Below are positions 43,013 through 51,611 of a DNA stretch of 64,000 bases, one piece after another (the stretch's first letter is position 1; the number at the start of each line of letters is the position of its first letter). The notes below the pieces were generated by a model. That model ran no database searches, had not been told where the DNA came from, and was given only the letters and a program-made list of their open reading frames with translations. This stretch comes from Cryptosporangium sp044454545 (GTDB taxonomy: Bacteria; Actinomycetota; Actinomycetes; Mycobacteriales; Cryptosporangiaceae): the NCBI RefSeq assembly GCF_044454545.1, contig NZ_JBITDV010000011.1:124001-188000 (forward strand), written 5' to 3'. Made by a program: the position numbers and the translations under genes.

Positions 43013-44931
43013 GACGAGCGGGTGCCCTCGCGGCGGCCGCCGCGCTGATCTGCCTCACGGCCGCACCCGCCGTGGCCGCTCCGTCCCCCGACCCGCTCGA
43101 GCCGAACTCCGCCGGTGCGACGATCCAGCTCAGCGGCGTGACGACGCTGCCGAGCCAGGTCGAGTTCTTCCTGCACCCGGACGGGTTCTCGACGACGCCC
43201 GATCTGGGAACCGGCGTCACGGTCGACGCGGACGGCACGGCGCTGGCGACGACGGTCAGCGAGATCCCCGAATCCGCCTCCGACCCGAACCGCGCGGTGG
43301 TCCTCGTCCTGCACCTGGGCGCGGCCGGGTTCGACGCCGCGAACGCCGCGGTGGCCCGGTACGCGGTCGCCGCGCCGGACGGCGTCGCGCTCGGGCTGGT
43401 GGCGCTGGCCGAGCACCCGGTCAACGTCCTCGCGCCGACGACCGACCGCAACGACTTCCTGGCCGCACTCGAGCAGGTGGGCGTCGCCCGGTCCGGTGAT
43501 CTGTCCGGCGCCGTCGCCCAGGCGGACGCGATGCTGGTCAGCGGCGCCGGGTCGGACCAGTACCGCAGCCGCCGCATCCTCGTCGTCTCGTCGGAGGACG
43601 CCTCCGCGACCGCGACCGCACAGACGATCGGCGCCCGGATGGCGGCGGGCGGCCGGACGCTCGACGCGGTGACCGTCGGCGCACCGGCCGCGGCGATCAG
43701 CCGCCTCGCCGCCGCCAGCGGCGGCCGGGTCCGGACGGTCGGCTCGGCGAACGGGCTGCACGACGCACTGGACGCCCAGGCCGGCGCGCTGGCCGCCGCG
43801 GCGCTCGTGCGCGCGAGCGTCCCCTACGAATTCTCGGGCCGGACGACGGACCTGCGGGCCGCCGTCGGCGACCTCACCACCACCGAGCGGGTGGCGCTCG
43901 CGGTCGATCCGAACGCGGTCGCGTCCGCGCCGGTCGCGACCCCGGTGCGGGCCGGAACCGCCTGGACGCTGCTGATCGGCCTGGCCGCGGTCAGCGCGCT
44001 GCTGGTCTGGTTCGCGGTCCGGGTGCTGACCCCGGCGTTCGCCGACAGCGAGGGCAGGCGGGCGATGGCCCGGCTGCAGCGGATCCTGGAGCACCCGCGG
44101 GGCGGGAAGCGGCGCTCGCGGTTCTCGGTGGTCACGCTCTCCGCGAAGGCCGCGACGGCGGCCGGCCGCCTGCTCCGCAACCCGGCCCGGCGGGCGAAGA
44201 TCGAGCTCTCGCTGGAACGCGCGGGCAGCGCGATGACGCCCGACCAGTGGGTCGCGCTGCGGGTCGCGCTCACGCTCGGACTGACCGTGGTCTCGATGCT
44301 GGCGTTCGGATTCCTTCCCGGCCTGGTCGTGGGGCTGGTGGCGGGCCCGCTCGGCACCGGCGGCTGGCTCCGCTTCCGCGCCGGACGCCGGGCCAAGGCG
44401 TTCGCCCACCAGCTGCCGGACTCGCTGCGTATCGTCGTCGGCTCGCTGCGCTCCGGGTTCTCGCTGCACCAGGCGATCGACTCGGTGGCCAGCGAGGGCG
44501 ACGGCCCGGTCGCGACCGAGTTCCGGCGCGCGCTGGCCGAGATCCGGCTCGGTGGCGACCTCGAAGAGGCGTTGGAGCGGGTCGCCGAGCGCAACAACAG
44601 CCGGGACGTGCTCTGGCTGGTGATGGCACTGCGGATCCAGAGCGACGTCGGTGGTTCGCTGGCCGAGGTGGTCGAGACGACCGTCGAGACGATGCGCGAA
44701 CGCGGCCGGTTGGAGCGGCACGTCCGTGCGCTCTCGGCCGAGGGACGGATGTCGGCGTACGTGCTGCTCGCGCTGCCGATCGGCGTCGGCGGGTTCATGT
44801 TCGCGGTCCGCCGCGAGTACGTGAAGCCGCTCTACACGACCACGATCGGCATCGGGCTGCTGGTCGGCGCCGTGTTGTTCATGATCCTGGGCGCGCTCTG
44901 GCTCCGGAAACTGGTCAAGGTGGAGGTGTAG
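43009..44931 (+). CDS. tadB: TadB inner-membrane platform fused to an N-terminal VWA-like domain
   Basis: The 640-residue fusion has a signal peptide (A-A-A-A-L-I-C-L-T-A-A-P-A-V-A-A), then an extracytoplasmic VWA-like domain (about 90-265) and a membrane helix near 320. The T2SSF/TadB domain follows (about 400-600, R-I-V-V-G-S-L-R-S-G-F-S-L-H-Q-A-I), with terminal helices. The VWA-like MIDAS D-x-S-x-S is replaced by H-L-G-A-A, so metal-dependent adhesion through it is unlikely. Standard TadB proteins are about 300 residues. The start GTG overlaps cpaF by 4 nt. Confidence 0.85.
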   Translation: MRRAGALAAAAALICLTAAPAVAAPSPDPLEPNSAGATIQLSGVTTLPSQVEFFLHPDGFSTTPDLGTGVTVDADGTALATTVSEIPESASDPNRAVVLVLHLGAAGFDAANAAVARYAVAAPDGVALGLVALAEHPVNVLAPTTDRNDFLAALEQVGVARSGDLSGAVAQADAMLVSGAGSDQYRSRRILVVSSEDASATATAQTIGARMAAGGRTLDAVTVGAPAAAISRLAAASGGRVRTVGSANGLHDALDAQAGALAAAALVRASVPYEFSGRTTDLRAAVGDLTTTERVALAVDPNAVASAPVATPVRAGTAWTLLIGLAAVSALLVWFAVRVLTPAFADSEGRRAMARLQRILEHPRGGKRRSRFSVVTLSAKAATAAGRLLRNPARRAKIELSLERAGSAMTPDQWVALRVALTLGLTVVSMLAFGFLPGLVVGLVAGPLGTGGWLRFRAGRRAKAFAHQLPDSLRIVVGSLRSGFSLHQAIDSVASEGDGPVATEFRRALAEIRLGGDLEEALERVAERNNSRDVLWLVMALRIQSDVGGSLAEVVETTVETMRERGRLERHVRALSAEGRMSAYVLLALPIGVGGFMFAVRREYVKPLYTTTIGIGLLVGAVLFMILGALWLRKLVKVEV

Positions 44932-44933
44932 CC

Positions 44934-45854
44934 ATGGCCTTCGTCCTGGTCTTGTCGCTGCTGGCCGTTCTCGGCGCCGTGATGCTGATGGCCTGGTCGC
45001 TGACCGTCACGCTGCGGCCGGGTGAGAAGCTGCTGCGCTCGCTCGAGGCGTTCGAGATGGTCCGCCGCGGTGCGGTGCCGGTCGGGCAGCGGTCGCTGTT
45101 CGAGCGCAGCCGGATCGTCGCGCGGCGCCAGTGCGGCGTCGTCGGCAAGACGCTGATGATGCCGAACTCGGAGGCCCGGTTGAACCGGCAACTCTCGTTC
45201 GCCGGTAACCCGCCGGAGTGGCCGCTGGAGCGGGTCGTCGCCGCGAAGGGCGGCGCGCTGATCGCCGGGTTGTTCGTCGGCCTCTACTTCGGAGCCGCGT
45301 TCGGCGGGGGCAGCGGGGCCGCGCTCGGCCTGATCCTCGGCGGGGCGGGCGGATTCCTGCTGCCCAACCTCCTCGTCTACAACGCCGGTCAGAAACACCA
45401 GCAGAACCTGCAGCGGACGCTGACCGACGTCCTCGACACGCTGGTGATCAGCGTCGAGGCCGGTCTCGGCTTCGACGCGGCGCTGGCGCAGGTGGCCCAG
45501 AACGGCAGCGGGCCGTTCGTCCGGGAGATCGTCCGGGTGCTGCAGGAGCTACAGCTCGGACGGTCGCGATCGGAGGCGCTGCGCGCGCTGGCCTCCCGCA
45601 CCACGGTGACCGAGATCCATACGTTCGTGCGTGCGGTCGTGCAGGCCTCCGACCGCGGTATCCCGATCGCCGGTGTGTTGCGCGAACAGGCGCACGAGAT
45701 GCGGCTCCAGCGCCGGCAGCGGGCCGAAGAGGCGGCCCAGAAAGTGCCGGTCAAGATCCTGATGCCGATCGTCTTCTGCATCTTCCCGGCCCTGTTCATG
45801 GTGATCATGGGCCCGGCCGCGGTGAACATCGCGAAGACGTTCAGCACGTTTTGA
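44934..45854 (+). CDS. tadC: TadC inner-membrane platform protein
   Basis: The 306-residue T2SSF-domain protein has N- and C-terminal membrane helices, the cytoplasmic motif T-L-V-I-S-V-E-A-G-L-G-F-D-A-A-L-A-Q and the end P-V-K-I-L-M-P-I-V-F-C-I-F-P-A-L-F, typical of TadC. With TadB it forms the platform acted on by CpaF. It starts 2 nt after the tadB stop, and its stop overlaps the TTG start of the prepilin peptidase. Confidence 0.92.
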   Translation: MAFVLVLSLLAVLGAVMLMAWSLTVTLRPGEKLLRSLEAFEMVRRGAVPVGQRSLFERSRIVARRQCGVVGKTLMMPNSEARLNRQLSFAGNPPEWPLERVVAAKGGALIAGLFVGLYFGAAFGGGSGAALGLILGGAGGFLLPNLLVYNAGQKHQQNLQRTLTDVLDTLVISVEAGLGFDAALAQVAQNGSGPFVREIVRVLQELQLGRSRSEALRALASRTTVTEIHTFVRAVVQASDRGIPIAGVLREQAHEMRLQRRQRAEEAAQKVPVKILMPIVFCIFPALFMVIMGPAAVNIAKTFSTF

Positions 45855-46459
45855 ACGTCCTCGCGGCCGCGGTCCTGGGGCTGCTCGCCTCGCCGCTGCT
45901 GCGCCGGGAGATCCGTCGGTACGACGTGCCGGGGCCGCGTCCGGGGGCGGTGGAGGCCTTGGCGGCCGGGTTTCTCGCGCTGGTGACGTGGGCTCTGAGC
46001 GGTGGCGCGATCTGGCCGTTGCTGGCGGTCGGCTGGCTGGTGCTGCTCGGCGTCGTGCTGGTCTTCGTCGACCTGGCCGTCCAACGCCTGCCGAACCGGG
46101 TGACCGGTGCCGCGGCCGCGGGCGTGCTCGTACTCCTGGCGGCGGCCGGCGACTGGCGCCGTCTGGGCTGGGCCGTGGTCTGCGGGCTCGCGGCCTGCGC
46201 CTGCTACTTCGTCCTCGCGTTCGCGGTTCCGGCCGGCATGGGCATGGGCGACGTCAAGCTCGCGGCGTCTCTCGGCCTGGCGCTGGGCTGGTGGGGTGGC
46301 ACCGTGACGATGCTGGGCATCGCGGCGGGCTTCTTCGTCTACGGCATCGCGGCTGTGGTGCTTCTCGCACGGGGCAAAGTCGGGCGCTCGGATCAACTCC
46401 CGCACGGGCCGGCGATGCTCCTGGGGGCGGTTACCGTCCTCGTGCTTTTCGGGGGCTAA
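45851..46459 (+). CDS. Type IV prepilin peptidase (A24 family, TadV/CpaA-like)
   Basis: The 202-residue membrane aspartyl protease has catalytic D74 in V-F-V-D-L-A-V-Q-R-L-P-N and D134 in G-M-G-M-G-D-V-K-L-A. It lacks the N-methyltransferase domain of PilD, as expected for Tad peptidases. It would mature the three Flp pilins and TadE. The TTG at 45851 is chosen because it overlaps the tadC stop (TTGA), keeps the first helix, and no ATG or GTG lies early in the frame. Confidence 0.85.
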   Translation: MNVLAAAVLGLLASPLLRREIRRYDVPGPRPGAVEALAAGFLALVTWALSGGAIWPLLAVGWLVLLGVVLVFVDLAVQRLPNRVTGAAAAGVLVLLAAAGDWRRLGWAVVCGLAACACYFVLAFAVPAGMGMGDVKLAASLGLALGWWGGTVTMLGIAAGFFVYGIAAVVLLARGKVGRSDQLPHGPAMLLGAVTVLVLFGG

Positions 46460-46568
46460 ACTGCGGCGAAACGCGGCGACCCGCCAGCGATAGTGGCGGT
46501 ATGTCGGAAACTACTGGGAGTGACATCTTCCCGGTCGATGCACGATCGTGATCGCTGGGCGTGATCTC

Positions 46569-46645
46569 GTTCACCCAATGGCCACTGAGCTGTGCAGAGA
46601 CAGTTAATTCTGGCACCAGCGGAGTTCACCCGCCGTTCATTTGGC
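46569..46645 (+). promoter_or_regulatory. PHO boxes upstream of pstS
   Basis: Two abutting 11-bp direct repeats, GTTCACCCGCC (46624-46634) and GTTCATTTGGC (46635-46645), match the actinomycete PhoP-binding box. A further GTTCACCC lies at 46569-46576. The placement, about 100 bp before the pstS GTG, fits PhoP activation of pst under phosphate limitation. The rest of the 288-nt gap 46460-46747 shows nothing else clear. Confidence 0.8.
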
Positions 46646-46747
46646 CCCGGGAAGGCCGTCACCTTCGCTACCTAGCGTTCCGAGTCGACCGGCTCAGTAG
46701 CCGGCCCCAGAGGACTGGGCAGTAACCCCCCTGGAGGGACTAGCAAC

Positions 46748-47848
46748 GTGAAGCTGCACCGCACTGGCGCCATCGCCGGGATTGCGCTTGCCAGCCTGCT
46801 CGCCATCTCGGCTTGTGGTTCGGACAACACTGACGACACCGCGAGCTCGTCCGGCTCGAGCTCGAGCGCCAACCCGAACTGTGCCGAGGGCCAGCTCGCG
46901 GCGTCCGGCTCATCCGCGCAGGGAACCGCCATGAACGCGTGGACCACGGCCTACGCGAAGGAATGTGGCGCGCAGATCAACTACAGCCCGACCGGCTCCG
47001 GTTCGGGCATCAAGGACTTCACCGCGGGCAAGGTCGCGTTCGCCGGCTCGGACTCCTCGCTGAAGGACGAAGAGCAGACCGCCGCTGACGCGCGCTGCAA
47101 GACCGGCAAGGCCATCAACATCCCGGGCATCGCGACCGCCGTCGCGATCGTCTTCAACGTGAACGGCGTCGACAAGCTGGCGCTGGACCCGGCGACGATC
47201 TCCAAGATCTTCCAGGGCCAGATCACCACCTGGAACGACCCGGCGATCGCCAAGACGAACTCGGGCGCCAAGCTCCCGGCGACCGCGATCTCGGTCGTCT
47301 TCCGGTCGAAGGACTCGGGCACCACCGACAACTTCACCAAGTTCCTCGACGCGCAGACGCCGGAGACCTGGAAGCTCGGCACCGGCAAGGGCTGGAAGGG
47401 CAAGACCGGTACCGGTGCGCCCGACTCGGCCGGCGTCGTCTCCGCGCTGACCGGCAAGGACGGCTCGATCGCCTATGTCGACGCGCCGGACGCCAAGAAG
47501 AACAACCTGAAGGCCGCCGGGATCGACACCGGTAACGGTGCGGTCGAGATCTCCGACGACACCGTCGGCAAGGCCATCGCCGCGGCCACGCAGGACTTCC
47601 AGGGCAACAACCTGAAGCTCAAGCTGAACTACGGGCTGAAGGACGCCGGTGCCTACCCGGCCGTGCTGGTCACCTACGAGATCACCTGCGAGAAGGGGCT
47701 CTCGGCCGACCAGACCAAGCTCACCAAGGGCTTCCTGGGCTACCTGCTGAGCGACGCCGGTCAGACCGCCGCCGCGGACGCCGGTTACTCGAAGCTCCCG
47801 AGCGAGGTCCTCACCAAGGCTCAGGCCGCGGCCGCCGCCATCGCCTGA
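46748..47848 (+). CDS. pstS: Phosphate-binding lipoprotein PstS
   Basis: The 366-residue lipoprotein has a lipobox ending I-S-A-C at Cys23, a Ser/Gly linker, then the PBP fold with phosphate-contact motifs: S-G-S-S-A-Q-G-T-A, S-P-T-G-S-G-S-G-I and F-A-G-S-D-S-S-L. F-R-S-K-D-S-G-T-T-D follows. It delivers inorganic phosphate to PstCA. First gene of pstSCAB-phoU, under PHO boxes; GTG start with ggaggga upstream. Confidence 0.95.
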   Translation: MKLHRTGAIAGIALASLLAISACGSDNTDDTASSSGSSSSANPNCAEGQLAASGSSAQGTAMNAWTTAYAKECGAQINYSPTGSGSGIKDFTAGKVAFAGSDSSLKDEEQTAADARCKTGKAINIPGIATAVAIVFNVNGVDKLALDPATISKIFQGQITTWNDPAIAKTNSGAKLPATAISVVFRSKDSGTTDNFTKFLDAQTPETWKLGTGKGWKGKTGTGAPDSAGVVSALTGKDGSIAYVDAPDAKKNNLKAAGIDTGNGAVEISDDTVGKAIAAATQDFQGNNLKLKLNYGLKDAGAYPAVLVTYEITCEKGLSADQTKLTKGFLGYLLSDAGQTAAADAGYSKLPSEVLTKAQAAAAAIA

Positions 47849-47948
47849 TTCCCGCCTGTTCCTGGGCCGGGTGAGGACCGACGTGTCCTCGCCCGGCTCG
47901 GGCCTGTCGCCGGGTCTTCTTGCCCCTTCGTCCCAGAGGAAGTTCGTC

Positions 47949-48968
47949 ATGGCTGACCCCTCCACGCAACCAGCCACCCTCACCAACCCGCCGCGGCAGC
48001 AGGCCCCCGGAAAGCCGAGCGGACTGGGCGGTCAGAAGTCGACCCGCGGTGGTGACGCGGTCTTCAAGTTCGTCTCGACCGGCGCCGGTGCGATCCTGCT
48101 GGCCATCATGGCCGCGATCGCGGTGTTCCTGCTCTACAAGTCCGTCGACGCCTTCACCGGCAACGACTCGAACTTCTTCACGACCAAGGAGTGGAACCCG
48201 GACCCGAGCGAGCCGGGCGGCGCGTCGTCGTTCGGTATCGCGGCCCTGACGTTCCACACCCTGATGACCGGCATCATCGCGATGCTCATCGCGGTGCCGG
48301 TCGCGATCGGCATCGCGCTGTTCATCACGTTCTACGCCCCGCGCCGGCTCTCGCAGACGCTCGGCTACCTGGTCGACCTGCTGGCCGCGGTGCCCTCGGT
48401 CGTCTACGGCCTCTGGGGTCTGTTCTTCCTGGTGCCGAACATGACCGGGCTGTCGGACTTCCTCGACGAGTATCTGGGCTGGATCCCGCTGTTCGACTAC
48501 CGGCCGACCGGCATCCCCGGTAACCGGTCGGACTTCACGGTCGGCATCGTGCTCGCGGTGATGATCCTGCCGATCATCGCGGCGATCACCCGCGAGGTCT
48601 TCCGCCAGGTGCCGCCGGCCCACGTGGAGGGTGCGCTGGCGCTGGGGGCGACCCGCTGGGAAATGATCCGGCTCTCGGTGCTGCCGTTCGGCCGCCCGGG
48701 TATGACGTCGGCCGCGATCCTCGGCCTGGGCCGCGCGCTCGGCGAGACGCTGGCGGTGACGATCATCCTGGCCAGCGCCTACAACATCAACTTCCACATC
48801 CTGGAGAACGGCGGCGTCACGTTCGCGTCGAACATCGCGAACAAGTACGACGAGGCCGGTGACATCGGGACGAGCGCGCTCATCGCGTCCGGTCTCTGCC
48901 TGTTCGTCATCACGCTCGTCGTCAACTCGCTCTCCCAGCTGATCGTGCGTCGCAAGAAGGAGGCCTGA
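47949..48968 (+). CDS. pstC: Phosphate ABC transporter permease PstC
   Basis: The 339-residue permease has six helices and the EAA-type loop A-L-A-L-G-A-T-R-W-E-M-I. Helix signatures such as V-P-S-V-V-Y-G-L-W-G-L-F and L-G-L-G-R-A-L-G-E-T-L-A-V-T also match PstC. The ATG at 47949 with agagg upstream is preferred over the longer frame. It is separated from pstS by 100 nt of leader and from pstA by 2 nt. Confidence 0.95.
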   Translation: MADPSTQPATLTNPPRQQAPGKPSGLGGQKSTRGGDAVFKFVSTGAGAILLAIMAAIAVFLLYKSVDAFTGNDSNFFTTKEWNPDPSEPGGASSFGIAALTFHTLMTGIIAMLIAVPVAIGIALFITFYAPRRLSQTLGYLVDLLAAVPSVVYGLWGLFFLVPNMTGLSDFLDEYLGWIPLFDYRPTGIPGNRSDFTVGIVLAVMILPIIAAITREVFRQVPPAHVEGALALGATRWEMIRLSVLPFGRPGMTSAAILGLGRALGETLAVTIILASAYNINFHILENGGVTFASNIANKYDEAGDIGTSALIASGLCLFVITLVVNSLSQLIVRRKKEA

Positions 48969-48970
48969 TC

Positions 48971-50056
48971 ATGGCTACTCTCCAGGCTTCCCCCGACCTC
49001 GGCAGCAATCTACGCGGGCAGAAGCTGCCCTCCTGGGCACCATGGGCGATCGCCGGCGGCGCGATCGTCCTGAGCGGACTGTTGTTCGGACTGACCGGTG
49101 ACAGCTTCAACAAGGCCCGGTTCGCGGTGCTGGCCGCGCTGCTCTTCGTCGTCCTGCTGACCGGATCCAGCTTCGCCGTCGAAGGCCGCCGTCAGGCCAC
49201 CGACCGGCTCTTCTCGACGTTCGTCTACTCGACGTTCGTCCTGGCCATGGCGCCGCTGGTCTCGATCATCTATTACACGCTGGCCAAGGGGCTCGGCGTC
49301 ATCGACGGTGGGTTCCTCACCCACTCGATGTTCACGATCAGCCCGGACAGCTTCGGCGGTGGCGCCTACCACGCGATCATCGGCACGCTGATCGTCACCG
49401 GCATCGCCGCGGTGTTCGCGATCCCGATCGGTGTCCTGACCGCGGTGTACCTGGTCGAGTACGGCGACGGGAAGCGGTTCGCGCGGATCGTCAGTTTCTT
49501 CGTCGACGTCATGACGGGTATCCCGTCGATCGTCGCGGGTCTGTTCATCTTCACGTTCTGGCTGCTCACGCTGGGCTTCCAGAAGTCCGGTTTCGCCGGT
49601 GCGCTCTCGCTGGTCATCCTGATGCTGCCGGTCATCGTCCGGTCCACCGAGGAGATCCTGCGGCTGGTGCCGATGGAGCTGCGCGAAGCGTCGTACGCGC
49701 TCGGGGTTCCGAAGTGGAAGACGATCGTGCGGATCGTCCTGCCGACCGCGTTCAGCGGCATCGTCACCGGCGTGATGCTGGCCATCGCCCGTGCGATGGG
49801 TGAGACCGCGCCTTTGCTGCTGCTCGTCGGCACGCAGGCCAAGATCAACTTCGACCCGTTCTCGAACGGGGACTCCGCGAACCCGATGGCGACGCTGCCG
49901 ACGTTCATCTACTCGCAGCTCGGCGCAGCCGCCGGCAACCCGGACGCGCCGGGCACCGCCCGCGCCTGGGGTGCGGCCGTGACGCTCATCGCGATCATCA
50001 TGATCTTCAACCTGGCCGCCCGGTTCATCGGACGGTTCACCCGGGCCCGCGGCTGA
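48971..50056 (+). CDS. pstA: Phosphate ABC transporter permease PstA
   Basis: The 361-residue permease has the loop A-L-G-V-P-K-W-K-T-I and helix pattern D-V-M-T-G-I-P-S-I-V-A-G-L-F plus A-R-A-M-G-E-T-A-P-L, diagnostic of PstA. About 60 extra N-terminal residues include one more hydrophobic segment than E. coli PstA. It partners with PstC and PstB for high-affinity phosphate import. Confidence 0.95.
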   Translation: MATLQASPDLGSNLRGQKLPSWAPWAIAGGAIVLSGLLFGLTGDSFNKARFAVLAALLFVVLLTGSSFAVEGRRQATDRLFSTFVYSTFVLAMAPLVSIIYYTLAKGLGVIDGGFLTHSMFTISPDSFGGGAYHAIIGTLIVTGIAAVFAIPIGVLTAVYLVEYGDGKRFARIVSFFVDVMTGIPSIVAGLFIFTFWLLTLGFQKSGFAGALSLVILMLPVIVRSTEEILRLVPMELREASYALGVPKWKTIVRIVLPTAFSGIVTGVMLAIARAMGETAPLLLLVGTQAKINFDPFSNGDSANPMATLPTFIYSQLGAAAGNPDAPGTARAWGAAVTLIAIIMIFNLAARFIGRFTRARG

Positions 50057-50089
50057 GTCCCGCACACCCCTCTTCGAAAGGCGCCGAAC

Positions 50090-50866
50090 ATGTCCAAGGG
50101 ACTCGAAGTCAAAGACCTGAACGTCTACTACGGCAGCTTCCTCGCGGTCGAGGGCGTGTCGATGTCGATCGAGGCGCGCTCGGTCACCGCGTTCATCGGC
50201 CCGTCCGGCTGCGGTAAGTCCACAGTGCTCCGCACGCTCAACCGGATGCACGAGGTCATCCCGGGTGCGCGCGTCGAGGGAGAGGTGCTGCTCGAGGGCG
50301 AGGACATCTACGGGAACTCCGTCGACCCGGTGAACGTCCGCCGGACGATCGGCATGGTGTTCCAGCGTCCGAACCCGTTCCCGACGATGTCGATCTACGA
50401 CAACGTGATCGCCGGTCTGAAGCTCCAGGGCCGCCAGAAGAAGAGCACGCTCGACGACACCGTCGAGCGGTCGCTGCAGGGCGCGAACCTGTGGAACGAG
50501 GTCAAGGACCGTCTGAAGAAGCCGGGCGCCGGGCTCTCCGGTGGCCAGCAGCAGCGCCTGTGCATCGCCCGCGCGATCGCCGTCGAGCCCGACGTCCTGC
50601 TGATGGACGAGCCCTGCTCGGCGCTGGACCCGATCTCGACGCTGGCCATCGAGGACCTGATCCAGCAGCTGAAGACCGAATACACGATCGTCATCGTGAC
50701 CCACAACATGCAGCAGGCCGCGCGGGTCAGCGAGCGGACCGGCTTCTTCAACCTCTCCGCCGTCGGCAAGCCCGGCAAGCTCGTGGAGATGGACGACACC
50801 CAGAAGATCTTCACCAACCCCACCGACAAGCGCACCGAGGACTACATCACCGGCCGCTTCGGCTGA
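50090..50866 (+). CDS. pstB: Phosphate ABC transporter ATPase PstB
   Basis: The 258-residue ATPase has Walker A G-P-S-G-C-G-K-S-T, the PstB-specific L-R-T-L-N-R-M-H, Q-loop G-M-V-F-Q-R-P-N-P-F-P, signature L-S-G-G-Q-Q-Q-R-L, Walker B V-L-L-M-D-E-P-C-S-A-L-D-P and H-loop T-H-N-M. Complete and catalytically intact. Confidence 0.96.
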   Translation: MSKGLEVKDLNVYYGSFLAVEGVSMSIEARSVTAFIGPSGCGKSTVLRTLNRMHEVIPGARVEGEVLLEGEDIYGNSVDPVNVRRTIGMVFQRPNPFPTMSIYDNVIAGLKLQGRQKKSTLDDTVERSLQGANLWNEVKDRLKKPGAGLSGGQQQRLCIARAIAVEPDVLLMDEPCSALDPISTLAIEDLIQQLKTEYTIVIVTHNMQQAARVSERTGFFNLSAVGKPGKLVEMDDTQKIFTNPTDKRTEDYITGRFG

Positions 50867-50896
50867 TCCGGGCCCCCTCAACACAGGAGACATCCC

Positions 50897-51529
50897 GTGC
50901 GTACCGAATTCCGCAGTGCCCTGACGTCGGCCGAGAGCACCCTGGCCGACCTGGCGGACACCGCTGCCGGGGCGATCGAGCAGGCCACGGTCGCTCTGCT
51001 CGAAGCGGACCTTTCCGCTGCCCAGCGAGCGCAGGAGCAGAACAAGGTTCTGCACGAGCGCGTGAACGAACTGGAGAACACCGCCTACGACCTGCTGGCT
51101 CTGCAGGCCCCGGTGGCGTCCGACCTCCGGGTCGTGGTGACGGTGGTCAAGCTGGGTGCCGACGTCGAGCGAATGGGCTCGCTGGCGGCGCACATCGCCG
51201 AGACCGCGCAACGGGGCTCGCGGATCCCCGAGCCGCTGGTGCCGGTCTTCCGTCAGATGGGCGAGGTGGCCCAGCAGATGGCGATCGACGCCGGTGCCGT
51301 GCTGCGCTCCCGCGACACCACCGACGCCGGGCGCCTGTCCGACGACGACGACACGGTCGACCGGCTCCGGCTGGAGCTGTTCCGCCAGATCGCCGGCAAC
51401 TGGGAACACGGCGCGGAGGCCGCTGCCGACGCCGCTCTGCTCGGCCGCTACTACGAGCGCTTCGCCGATCACGCGGTCGCGATCGGTGACGCCGTGGTGT
51501 ACCTGGTCACGGGTGTGGCGGCGGAGTAA
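50897..51529 (+). CDS. phoU: Phosphate signalling protein PhoU
   Basis: The 210-residue helical protein has two PhoU repeats with the metal-binding pattern V-A-S-D-L-R-V-V-V-T-V-V-K and a second D-x-x-A-x-L-L-G-R-Y-Y-E-R-F-A-D-H-A. PhoU links Pst transport to the PhoR-PhoP system and limits uptake when phosphate is plentiful. GTG at 50897 with aggag 10 nt upstream; last gene of the pst operon, followed by a hairpin. Confidence 0.93.
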   Translation: MRTEFRSALTSAESTLADLADTAAGAIEQATVALLEADLSAAQRAQEQNKVLHERVNELENTAYDLLALQAPVASDLRVVVTVVKLGADVERMGSLAAHIAETAQRGSRIPEPLVPVFRQMGEVAQQMAIDAGAVLRSRDTTDAGRLSDDDDTVDRLRLELFRQIAGNWEHGAEAAADAALLGRYYERFADHAVAIGDAVVYLVTGVAAE

Positions 51530-51546
51530 CCGTCCCTTTTGTATAC

Positions 51547-51581
51547 CGAGCCCGACCCGCGTTCAGCGGGCCGGGCTCGGG
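51547..51581 (+). terminator. Terminator hairpin after phoU
   Basis: About 15-bp arms with one mismatch surround a short gttca loop 17 nt after the phoU stop, separating phoU from its paralogue. Confidence 0.65.
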
Positions 51582-51611
51582 TATGTTCCGGCACGACGAC
51601 AGGGGTGGCAC

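Noticed and set aside
22610..46459. Integrated phage or conjugative element
   Set aside because: No integrase, transposase, tRNA target or attachment repeats were found at the borders, and base composition is like the flanks.
46501..46551. 16-codon frame upstream of pstS as a leader peptide
   Set aside because: No ribosome-binding site, no codon bias and no hairpin context; it probably arises by chance.
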